Shown piece after piece: positions 17,674-24,876 of a stretch of 64,000 nt of DNA (its first letter is position 1; every line of letters begins with the position of its first letter). This stretch comes from Amycolatopsis tucumanensis. Its GTDB lineage: Bacteria; Actinomycetota; Actinomycetes; Mycobacteriales; Pseudonocardiaceae. The DNA lies in NCBI RefSeq assembly GCF_021654135.1, contig NZ_JAKGSD010000012.1, positions 62,001 through 126,000 on the forward strand, written 5' to 3'. A model generated the notes under the pieces. The model searched no databases, had not been told where the DNA came from, and worked only from the letters and a program-made list of their open reading frames with translations. Made by a program: the position numbers and the translations under genes.

Positions 17674-19040
17674 TTCGTGACGGCGCCGACGGCCGGCGCC
17701 CGCGCCCCGGCCAGCTCGCTGTTGCGCTTTGTCTTCTTCCAGCTGCCCCGGCCACTGACGAACCGGCCGAAGGCCCGCCAGGCGATGACGTAGTTCAGGA
17801 CCGAGTACAGCGCGACCGACAGTCCGTAGTAGACGGCGGAGCGGCGGGTCACCCCGGGTTCGCAGCGGGACCGGTAGAACCAGCCCCAGATCGCGAACTC
17901 CGCGATCCCCACGACGCCGTAGGCGAACATGAGCAGCAGGCCGCCGTTGGCCAGGAAGCCGGCCATGAAGTCGCGGTAGGCCGCGGCGTTGAAGGCGAAG
18001 ACCGCCAGCGGGATGACGTACACGATCGAGCCGACGACCTGGACCCACGGCCGCAGCATGAAGTAGAGGATCTCCAGGAAGCCCGCGGTGGAGAAGCACG
18101 GCGATCCCCACACCCGGGGAAGGTACCGGAGGCACTGCATGGATCCCTGCGCCCACCGGGTGCGTTGCACGACCAGCGGCGGCAGGCTCCACAACGCCTC
18201 CTGGTCCACCCAGGACCCTCGGCTGTAGGCCGTCCGCCAGCCCGCGAGCATCAGCCGCAGGCCCAGCTCGAAGTCCTCCAGGAGCGCGTTGCCCCAGGGT
18301 TCCGCCGTCTCCCCCGCGATGCTGTCCAGTGCGGTGAGCCGGTTCATCTGGCCGTTGCCGCCCATGTTCACGGTGCCCGTCCGGCGACGGATGATCTGCA
18401 TGGCCGAGATCGGGCCGCGGAACTCGATGTCCTGCATGCGTGCGAGCATCGCCGCGAACTTGTTCGCCAGCGGCCCCTTGCCCGGCAGCGGCCGCTGGAC
18501 GTCCCGGTTGACCATCCGGACCTCGACCTGCACCGCGCCGACCGCCTGGTCGGCGAACGCGTCCGGTCCCGCGCACAGCTCGAGCATGTTGGCCGACGGC
18601 CTGCCGTCCGCGTCCACCACCACGACGATCGTGCGGGCCCGCAGCTCCGAATCGCCGACGTGCCGGCTGATCTCGCGGTAGCCGTGGTTCAGCGCGGCGC
18701 CCTTCCCCTTGCGGGCGTCGGGCAGTTTCCGCTCCAGCAGGTGGATGCGGGGGTTGCGGGCCGCCCGCTCGGCGACGATGGCCGCGGTGTCGTCGCCGGA
18801 GGCGTCGTCGATCACCCACAGGTGCGCCTCGGGGAAGGTGCTCTCCAGGTACGCGAGCGTGCCGCCGATGACGGCCTGTTCGTCGCGGCAGGGGATGACG
18901 AAGTGCCAGTCCAGCTCGCCGGGGTCGCCCGGCCGCTCCGGCTTCGCCTTGACGAACCCGCGCACCAGGATGCACACATAGGCCAGGAAGACCAGTCCGA
19001 GGAAGAACGACAGGCTGATCGAGACTTCCAGCAGGCTCAT
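17670..19040 (-). CDS. Family 2 membrane glycosyltransferase
   Basis: A 456-residue GT2 enzyme with one N-terminal helix, a cytoplasmic GT-A domain and about five C-terminal helices. Processive-type motifs are all present: DD in WVIDDASGDD, DxD in VVVVDADGRPSANM, ED in LLEDFELGLRLML and QxxRW in VVQRTRWAQGS. It should polymerise or transfer a nucleotide-activated hexose at the inner membrane. The ATG (19038-19040) overlaps the exosortase-like gene stop by four bases. Its link to the UDP-GlcNAc 2-epimerase at 21152 (a source of UDP-ManNAc) is plausible but unproven. Confidence 0.88.
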   Translation of the reverse strand: MSLLEVSISLSFFLGLVFLAYVCILVRGFVKAKPERPGDPGELDWHFVIPCRDEQAVIGGTLAYLESTFPEAHLWVIDDASGDDTAAIVAERAARNPRIHLLERKLPDARKGKGAALNHGYREISRHVGDSELRARTIVVVVDADGRPSANMLELCAGPDAFADQAVGAVQVEVRMVNRDVQRPLPGKGPLANKFAAMLARMQDIEFRGPISAMQIIRRRTGTVNMGGNGQMNRLTALDSIAGETAEPWGNALLEDFELGLRLMLAGWRTAYSRGSWVDQEALWSLPPLVVQRTRWAQGSMQCLRYLPRVWGSPCFSTAGFLEILYFMLRPWVQVVGSIVYVIPLAVFAFNAAAYRDFMAGFLANGGLLLMFAYGVVGIAEFAIWGWFYRSRCEPGVTRRSAVYYGLSVALYSVLNYVIAWRAFGRFVSGRGSWKKTKRNSELAGARAPAVGAVTK

Positions 19041-19621
19041 CGGCCGTCCGCCTCCCGGCCCCGTCCGGTCGTGATCCTGATGTAGAGCAGGATCGCGACA
19101 CCGCCCGCGGTGAGCATCACCAGCGACCCGATGAGCACGTGGGCCCAGTCGAGCCCGGTCTCGCCGAAGCGGCCGCCGAGCATCACGATCAGCATCAGCC
19201 GGATGTTGTTGGCGACCGCGATGATGAGGAAGCCGAGCAGCGTCGCGAGGACGAGCCGCACCCGGGAGCGGGCCCTGGACAGGAACAGCGCGCCGGAGGT
19301 CAGGAACAACGGGGCCACGAGCAGCGCGCTGCTGCACGCCAGGGAGACGTTGATTCCCATGACGCCGGGCGAGGCCGAGGTCCGGAAGTACAGCACCGGA
19401 TGCCCGGGCACGGCGAAGGTGAACTGCCCGGAGACGGCGGTCACCAGTTCGCCGGCCAGGCGGGTCTCGAAGATCCGGTAGCTGTCCTGGAAGGCGATCA
19501 GGGCCACTGCGACGCCGAAGCACAGCGCCGCGGCCAGCCATCCCAGCCAGGACCGGTGCGTGTGCCCGGACGGGTTCGCGGGGATCCCGGACCAGGGAAC
19601 GGCGGCGCTCTCGCTCGTCAC
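19037..19621 (-). CDS. Exosortase/archaeosortase-family transpeptidase
   Basis: A 194-residue multi-pass membrane protein (about six helices). It carries the exosortase catalytic triad in the right order: Cys96 in NVSLACSSALLVAP, Arg141 in VANNIRLMLIV and His161 in LDWAHVLIGS. The family cleaves a C-terminal sorting signal and passes the protein to a surface acceptor. The GTG at 19619-19621 is preceded by GGGGGAGGG; an ATG at 19643-19645 is an alternative start. It opens the five-gene operon with GT2, Septum_form, GT-C-like and sortase genes. Candidate substrates are the two DUF11 proteins with VP/helix/Arg tails. Exosortases are uncommon in actinomycetes compared with Gram-negative bacteria. 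Confidence 0.8.
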   Translation of the reverse strand: MTSESAAVPWSGIPANPSGHTHRSWLGWLAAALCFGVAVALIAFQDSYRIFETRLAGELVTAVSGQFTFAVPGHPVLYFRTSASPGVMGINVSLACSSALLVAPLFLTSGALFLSRARSRVRLVLATLLGFLIIAVANNIRLMLIVMLGGRFGETGLDWAHVLIGSLVMLTAGGVAILLYIRITTGRGREADGR

Positions 19622-19721
19622 GCGCCCTCCCCCGTCGCCGCCCACCGGTTCGCCGGGCCACTTTCAGCTGTGCACATCGCTGATCCCACAGTCCTCTCGC
19701 TCTCTCAGCCGTGCCTGCGAT

Positions 19722-19759
19722 CCGTGTTCATCCCGGTGCCCGCACCGGGATGAACACGG
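19722..19759 (-). terminator. Strong terminator hairpin after the LAATG gene
   Basis: An 18-base arm (19722-19739) pairs perfectly with 19742-19759 around CC. It begins ten bases beyond the stop of the 70-residue gene and separates that gene from the exosortase operon downstream. Confidence 0.85.
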
Positions 19760-19769
19760 GACCGCGGCG

Positions 19770-19982
19770 TCAGACGGCGCCGCCGAACGGCCGGGGCGCG
19801 GTGCCGCCGAGCGCGGCGAGGTTGCGGGCCACGACGTTCTTCCGCACGAGGGTCATCCCCGCGAACAGCAGCACCGCCCCCAGCCCGACGAGCAACCCCA
19901 GCACCGGCGACCCGGTGGCCGCCAGCGCCCCCATCCCGCCGGCCGTGCCGCCGGTGTGGGGACCGATTCCACCTGCGTACAT
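19770..19982 (-). CDS. 70-residue membrane protein with an LAATG sortase motif
   Basis: A small gene with a good ribosome site (AAAGGA) nine bases ahead of the ATG and a terminator directly after it, so it is probably real and monocistronic. The protein starts with a Gly-rich segment (MYAGGIGPHTGGTAGGMG), then LAATGS, then a helix (VLGLLVGLGAVLLFAGM), positive charges (RK) and an extended 20-residue tail. LAXTG is the class E sortase recognition motif, and a class E sortase gene lies 4.7 kb downstream. Oddly there is no N-terminal signal peptide, so insertion would rely on the single helix. The function is unknown. Confidence 0.65.
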   Translation of the reverse strand: MYAGGIGPHTGGTAGGMGALAATGSPVLGLLVGLGAVLLFAGMTLVRKNVVARNLAALGGTAPRPFGGAV

Positions 19983-20059
19983 CTCGATCCGTCCTTTCGC
20001 TGTCGCGACTCCACCCTGAAGACCGGGCGAGCCGCGTGAACATGTCGCGATTCCGGGAA

Positions 20060-20087
20060 CGGGCGGCCGCGGTGCCGCGGCCGCCCG
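20060..20087 (-). terminator. GC-rich hairpin after the second DUF11 gene
   Basis: CGGGCGGCCGCGG (20060-20072) pairs perfectly with 20075-20087. It lies 20 bases beyond the stop of the DUF11 gene at 20107, on the side expected for a minus-strand terminator. Confidence 0.75.
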
Positions 20088-20106
20088 TCGGTCCGGGGTC
20101 GGGAGG

Positions 20107-21035
20107 TCAGGCCGCCCGCCGACGGCGGAGCAGCCACACCGCGGACCCGCCGAGGGCCAGCGCGGCGTCGACGCCCCCGGCGATCATCGGGACGTTCACC
20201 GTCACGATCGCGGCCGAGGTGTTGTTGGCCGTGTCCGGATCGGTCTCGTTCCCGCTGACCCGGGCCGTGTTGGTCACCGTCACCGCGTCGGTGCCCGCGG
20301 GCACGTCGGCCGCGGTCGCGGTCACCAGGTAGGTCCGGCTCTCCCCCGCGGCGAGCGGTCCACCCGTGCAGGTGACCACACCCCCGGCGAGCGAACAGTC
20401 CTCCGGAATCTGCACGTCGACCAGACCGGCCGGGACCGGGTCGGTCATGGTGTGCCCGGTCGAGTTCCCCGGGCCGTGGTTGGTGACAACGACCGCGTAG
20501 CTGATGCGCTCACCCTGCTGCACCTGATCCACCGACGGCTCGGTGCTCTTGGTCACGCCCAGGTCCGCACACGTCGACGTGTCGTAGGTGTAGGTGGCGG
20601 AGAAGTCGCTGATCTCCCACGCCTTGGACCCGCCGTGGTAGGTCTCCAGGATCATCCAGTACTTGACGTTCCCGGCCGCGAGGTCCGCCGCCGGGACCTC
20701 GACGGTGGTCTCCAGGGTCTGGGTGCCGCCGCACGGCATGCCGGCTGTGGTGTTCGTGCCCGGGGCCGTGTCGAAGTCGGTGCCCAGCTTGGCGAACCCG
20801 TTCTGCCCGACCCCCGCGGTCGGGCCGAGGAGGTGCACCGTCGACCGCACGGTGACGGTCGCCGTGCCGTCGTCGCAGCCGGGCCGGGGAGCCTGGAGCT
20901 TCGCGGCGATCGTGTTGTAGGTCTGGCCGTCCTGGTACGGCTGCGACACCGGGCCCACGCGGGGGCGCCCGCCGCGGCGGCGGGCATCGCCCCGCCCAGC
21001 AGCGCGGCGGAGATCACCCCGCCGGTCAGGGCCAT
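20107..21035 (-). pseudogene. Secreted DUF11 protein with VP-motif tail, frameshifted after the signal peptide
   Basis: The ATG at 21033-21035 begins a good signal peptide (MALTGGVISAALLGGAMPAA), but that frame does not enter the mature protein. From about 20960 the coding sense continues in another frame (VGPVSQPYQDGQTYNTIAAK onward) to the stop at 20107. One extra base at a run of five Gs (20961-20965) would join the two frames. The mature part has an unassigned domain, one DUF11 repeat very like that of the protein at 12549 (both share GLVDVQ and CTGGPLAAG), and the tail VTVNVPMIAGG, helix, WLLRRRRAA. It may be a true pseudogene, a sequencing error or a slippage switch. Confidence 0.75.
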
Positions 21036-21151
21036 GGCCCAACTTCTTCGTGCCTCCTGTCGAGTTTCGAAACTGCACCAGGAGGACCGTCCGCAATGAG
21101 GCGACCTGTCGCGTTTGTCGCCGCCCTACTCCATTTGAAGGGGGCAGCCGC

Positions 21152-22282
21152 TCAGCAGGCGAACCGGCGGGCGATCTCGGCGACGATGCGTTCGGAGGCG
21201 CGGCCGTCGCCGAACGGGGACTCCGCACGGGCGAGCTGGGCGTGCAGGCCGGGCAGGTCGTCGAGCCACTTGCCCGCGGTCTTGCTGATCAGTGGTCCCG
21301 GCGAGACGAGCACCGCGAAATCGCGCATCGCCTCCGGCCGCTCGGTGGAGCGGCGCACCACGATCAAGGGTCGCTTGAGGACAGTGCATTCCTCCTGCAG
21401 GCCACCGGAATCCGACACTAGGAGCGCGGCGTGGGCGGCCAGCCCGAGGAACTCCGACGGGCCCAGCGGTCCGGTGACGGCGAGCCCGTCGAGGAGGTGC
21501 GCCAGCCCGTGCTGTTCCACCGCCCGCAGAGTACGGGGGTGCAGGGGCAGCACGACTCGGCACGGGATGCGGTTCAGCTCGGCCAGGATGGTGGCCAGCG
21601 CGGCGGGGTCGTCGGTGTTCTCCGGCCGGTGGATGGTGGCGAGGACGTACCGGTCGGCGACCAGCCCCCGTTCGGCCAGGAGCCGCTCGCGCCGCGCGGG
21701 ATGGGGCAGCTGCGAGAGGACGGCTTCGACGACGGTGTTGCCGGTGCGGATCACCGAGCTGCCGGAGATTCCCTCCCTGGCCAGGTTGCCGACGTTGTCG
21801 TCGGTGGCCGCGCAGAGCAGATCGGACACGTGGTCGGTGACGATCCGGTTGTGCTCCTCGGGCATGGTCCGGTCGAAGCTGCGCAACCCGGCTTCCACGT
21901 GCACCACGGGGATCGACCGGGCGTTGCCGGCCAGGGCCCCGGCGACGGTGGCGTTGGTGTCCCCCTGCACGACGACCGCGGCCGGGGTGGCGTCGGCGAA
22001 CAGGAGGTCGAGCGCCTCCAGCGCCGCGGCGATCTGCCCCGCCCTGGTGGCTCCGCCGACCGCGAACCGGACGTCCGGCAGCGGCAACCCGAGCTCGGTG
22101 AAGAACACGTCGGACATGGCTTCGTCGTAGTGCTGTCCGGTGTGGACGATCCGCGCTTTCGGGCCGAGGTGACGGATGATTCCCGCCAGCTTGACGATCT
22201 CGGGCCGGGTGCCGAGCACCACCGCCACCCCGCCGTCGGGGAGGGCCGCGATCTCCGTGCTGACTCTGTCCGTTGTGGTCAC
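21152..22282 (-). CDS. wecB: UDP-N-acetylglucosamine 2-epimerase (non-hydrolysing)
   Basis: A 376-residue enzyme interconverting UDP-GlcNAc and UDP-ManNAc for surface polysaccharide synthesis in the cytoplasm. The family motifs are clear: VVLGTRPEIVKLAGI near the N-terminus, TGQHYDEAMSD, VVVQGDTNATVAG, HVEAGLRSFDRTMPEE, IHRPENTDD and SDSGGLQEECTVLKRP. The GTG at 22280-22282 follows GGAAGGAAA and fits the family length of about 375; the open frame extends 34 codons further upstream without similarity. It is separated from the DUF11 gene by about 115 bases. It could supply sugar to the GT2 enzyme in the exosortase operon. Confidence 0.9.
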   Translation of the reverse strand: MTTTDRVSTEIAALPDGGVAVVLGTRPEIVKLAGIIRHLGPKARIVHTGQHYDEAMSDVFFTELGLPLPDVRFAVGGATRAGQIAAALEALDLLFADATPAAVVVQGDTNATVAGALAGNARSIPVVHVEAGLRSFDRTMPEEHNRIVTDHVSDLLCAATDDNVGNLAREGISGSSVIRTGNTVVEAVLSQLPHPARRERLLAERGLVADRYVLATIHRPENTDDPAALATILAELNRIPCRVVLPLHPRTLRAVEQHGLAHLLDGLAVTGPLGPSEFLGLAAHAALLVSDSGGLQEECTVLKRPLIVVRRSTERPEAMRDFAVLVSPGPLISKTAGKWLDDLPGLHAQLARAESPFGDGRASERIVAEIARRFAC

Positions 22283-22398
22283 TTCGGTTTCCTTCCGCCG
22301 GGAATCTGTCGCGTTCACCCGGAAGACCTCTCCCGGTGCCCGAACTTCACGGCAGGAGCGGAATTTTCCGGTGATCTCCCCCACCGCGAGGAGGAAAC

Positions 22399-22436
22399 AC
22401 CGCGGCGCCGGAGGTTCTGCCCTCCGGCGCCGCGGT
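22399..22436 (-). terminator. 16-bp perfect hairpin after the lytic transglycosylase gene
   Basis: ACCGCGGCGCCGGAGG (22399-22414) pairs perfectly with 22421-22436 across a six-base loop. It lies six bases after the transglycosylase stop at 22442 and separates that gene from the epimerase gene. Confidence 0.85.
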
Positions 22437-22441
22437 CCCCC

Positions 22442-23503
22442 TCATCCAGTGGTGGTGGTCGTTGTCGTGCTGGACCGTGTCGTCCTGCTGGGACTCGAGC
22501 TCGACGACGGTCGCGACGAGGAGGTCGGCGACGGCGTGGAGCTGGTGGTGCTGGAGCTGGAGCTGGAGCTGGACGTGGCCGGACTGCTGGGTGTCGTGCT
22601 CGTGCTGGGTGTGGTGCTCGTGGCCGGCGCCGTCGTGCTCGGCGCGGGCGCCTCGGTCACCTGCGGAGGAGGCGGCGGGGTGCTCACCGGGGGCGGCGCG
22701 GGCACGACGGCCGGCACCGCGATGGCCGCCACCGTGCCGCGCGCATACGCGTCGGCGAGGGCGAGCACGAGGTCCACGTAGGCGTCGGAGTGGTTGTACC
22801 GGAACACCGCCGCCCGCAACTGCGCCGGATCGGCGAGGTTCCCGCCGCCCGCGCACAGGTACCGCCCGGCCGCGAGCGCCGCGTCGAAGATGTTGTCCGG
22901 ATCAGCCTTGCGGTCGCCGTTGCCGTCCGCGGCGTAGGCCCGCCACGTCGACGGGATGAACTGCATCGGCCCGACCGCGCGGTCCAGCACGGGGTCGCCG
23001 TCGAGCGCGCCGCGATCGGTGTCCGGAATGGACGCGGTGCCGCCCGTGCCGTCCAGTGCCAGACCACGGATCCGCGGCAGCACCGAGCCGTCCTCGTACA
23101 CCTGGGAGCCGCCGTGGCGGCCGTGGTTGGACTCCACACGCCCGATCGCGGCGAGCACCGTCCAGCTGAGACCGCACCCGGCGAGCTTGTCCGCGGCCCG
23201 GTGGTAGGCGGCCAGCGCGGCGGCGGGAATCCCGGCCCCGAGCGAAACCGGCGACGCCCTGACCCGCGGGCCGGGAAGCGGCAGCGAGGTCGGCGGCGGC
23301 AACGACGGCGGCGCGGCCAGGCGCGGCTGCTGGGCAAGGACCTCGTGCGGCCGCCCGACGTCGCCGATCCGGGGCGGTTCGCGCAGGGCCAACGCCTGCG
23401 GCACGGTCGTCCCGGTGCCGGAACCGTCCACCGGCAGGGCCGTCACGCCCACCAGTGCCAGCCCGGCGCCCAGCAGCCCGGCGGCGCGGGTCACGTGTTT
23501 CAT
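22442..23503 (-). CDS. Secreted lytic murein transglycosylase with Pro/Ser/Thr-rich tail
   Basis: A 353-residue exported protein. A signal peptide (MKHVTRAAGLLGAGLALVGV) is followed by a Pro-rich linker. The SLT/MltB-like domain spans about residues 85-235, with the catalytic Glu in AAIGRVESNHGRHGG and the supporting motifs DRAVGPMQFIPSTWR, ADPDNIFDAALAAGRYLC and AVFRYNHSDAYVD. It would cleave peptidoglycan glycan strands. The last 110 or so residues are first Pro-rich and then almost wholly Ser and Thr, a low-complexity tail suited to spanning the wall or to O-glycosylation. Placement next to the sortase/exosortase locus fits an envelope function. Confidence 0.88.
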   Translation of the reverse strand: MKHVTRAAGLLGAGLALVGVTALPVDGSGTGTTVPQALALREPPRIGDVGRPHEVLAQQPRLAAPPSLPPPTSLPLPGPRVRASPVSLGAGIPAAALAAYHRAADKLAGCGLSWTVLAAIGRVESNHGRHGGSQVYEDGSVLPRIRGLALDGTGGTASIPDTDRGALDGDPVLDRAVGPMQFIPSTWRAYAADGNGDRKADPDNIFDAALAAGRYLCAGGGNLADPAQLRAAVFRYNHSDAYVDLVLALADAYARGTVAAIAVPAVVPAPPPVSTPPPPPQVTEAPAPSTTAPATSTTPSTSTTPSSPATSSSSSSSSTTSSTPSPTSSSRPSSSSSPSRTTRSSTTTTTTTG

Positions 23504-23781
23504 TCCGATGCTCGCCCCTCGTGCGTCCGCTTGCCGCGGTGCCCCGCGGCATCCCCCGGCAGCGGTGCTCCCGCTCCGGCTTTCGATGAGAGGACCGGAC
23601 CACCCGCCGCGGCATAACGCGCACCACCTCCAATCGGGTGAGTCCGGCCGATCGCGGGCCGCTCGAGGCGACCGCGAGCCGTGGGAGCTGCGGCGCCGAG
23701 CACAGCAAGCACCAGGTCAACGCACCCGCACGCCGGTACGTCCGCGGAACGGGGCCGCCCACGGCACGCCCACCCTGGCGG

Positions 23782-24867
23782 TCATAGTGGAATTTCCGCG
23801 GCGACGACGGTGCCGCCCCCGACCGGGGACTCCAGCCGGAACCTCCCGTCGAGCGTGGTCACCCGATCCGCGAGACCGACAAGCCCCGTGCCGGTGCCGC
23901 ACACGGCGGCGCCGCCAACGCCATCGTCGGTGACCTCGACGAACAGGGTCCCGTCCCGGACCCCGAGCTGGATCGCGACGCGTGTCGCCGCCGCGTGCTT
24001 GATCGCGTTGGCGAGAGCTTCGGACACGAAGAAGTACACGTTGGCCTCGACACTCTCTGCCAGCCGCGACGGTGTCGAGCAGCGCACCGACACCGGCAGG
24101 GGGCTGCGCGCGGCGAGCGCGTGCAGGGCCGCGCACAAGCCCCGGGAGGTGAGGATCATCGGATGAATCCCGGCCGCCGCAGCGCGGATGTCCTCGACGG
24201 CTGCCACGGCCTCGGCCACGGCCTCGTCCGCCAGCCCGGCCAGCGCCTCGGGCAACGCATCCTTGAGCAGCTGCAGGTGAATGAGCAACGCGACGAGGCG
24301 TTGTTGCACGCCGTCGTGAAGATCCCGCGCGGTCCGGCGGCGGATCGCGACGGTCTCCTCCACGATCCGCCGTTGCGCGGCCCGTGACTCCTCGGCACGG
24401 ATCCGCGCGGTTTCGTGCTCGCGTGAGGCGAGTTCGGCGATCCGGTACTCGGTCATGTCCGTGAACGCGGTCACCACGCCACGGCCGTGTTCGATCTCCA
24501 GCGGTGCCGACCACCACGCGACCGGGAACATCGAACCGTCACGGCGGACCAGCCAGTCGCGATCGGACTGTGTCGGGGCGCCGGTAGCGCGCGGCGCGAG
24601 CATCGTGCACTCGTCCGCGGGATAGGGTTTCCCGTCCACCCGCTTGTAGTGCATCGTGTGATGGCTTGACTTCCCCCTGAGCTGCGCGAGATCGTCGTAG
24701 CCGACCGCACGGACAGCCGCCGGATTGGCGTAGAGGATCCGGCCGGCCTCGTCACACACCCAGACCGGCTGCGGCACGCACTCGAGGATCGAGGCGAGCA
24801 ACTGTTCGGTGGAAGCCGTCACGCACCCCAGTCTGCGTCCGCTTCGCGCTGGGGTGCGATGGGTCAT
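23782..24867 (-). CDS. PAS-domain sensor histidine kinase (NarL/DesK type)
   Basis: A 361-residue soluble kinase. A PAS domain (about residues 20-140, starting LLASILECVPQPVWVCDEAG) may bind a cofactor or ligand. The dimerisation helix has the phospho-acceptor His in ARDLHDGVQQRLVALLIHL, and the HATPase domain has an N-box (EALANAIKHA) and G-box (DDGVGGAAVCGTGTGLVGL). There is no membrane segment. The ATG lies nine bases after the molybdoenzyme stop, so the two are co-transcribed; a GTG at 24820-24822 is an alternative start. No response regulator is adjacent. It may sense the redox state or substrate of the enzyme. Confidence 0.85.
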   Translation of the reverse strand: MTHRTPARSGRRLGCVTASTEQLLASILECVPQPVWVCDEAGRILYANPAAVRAVGYDDLAQLRGKSSHHTMHYKRVDGKPYPADECTMLAPRATGAPTQSDRDWLVRRDGSMFPVAWWSAPLEIEHGRGVVTAFTDMTEYRIAELASREHETARIRAEESRAAQRRIVEETVAIRRRTARDLHDGVQQRLVALLIHLQLLKDALPEALAGLADEAVAEAVAAVEDIRAAAAGIHPMILTSRGLCAALHALAARSPLPVSVRCSTPSRLAESVEANVYFFVSEALANAIKHAAATRVAIQLGVRDGTLFVEVTDDGVGGAAVCGTGTGLVGLADRVTTLDGRFRLESPVGGGTVVAAEIPL

Positions 24868-24876
24868 TCGACCTGT

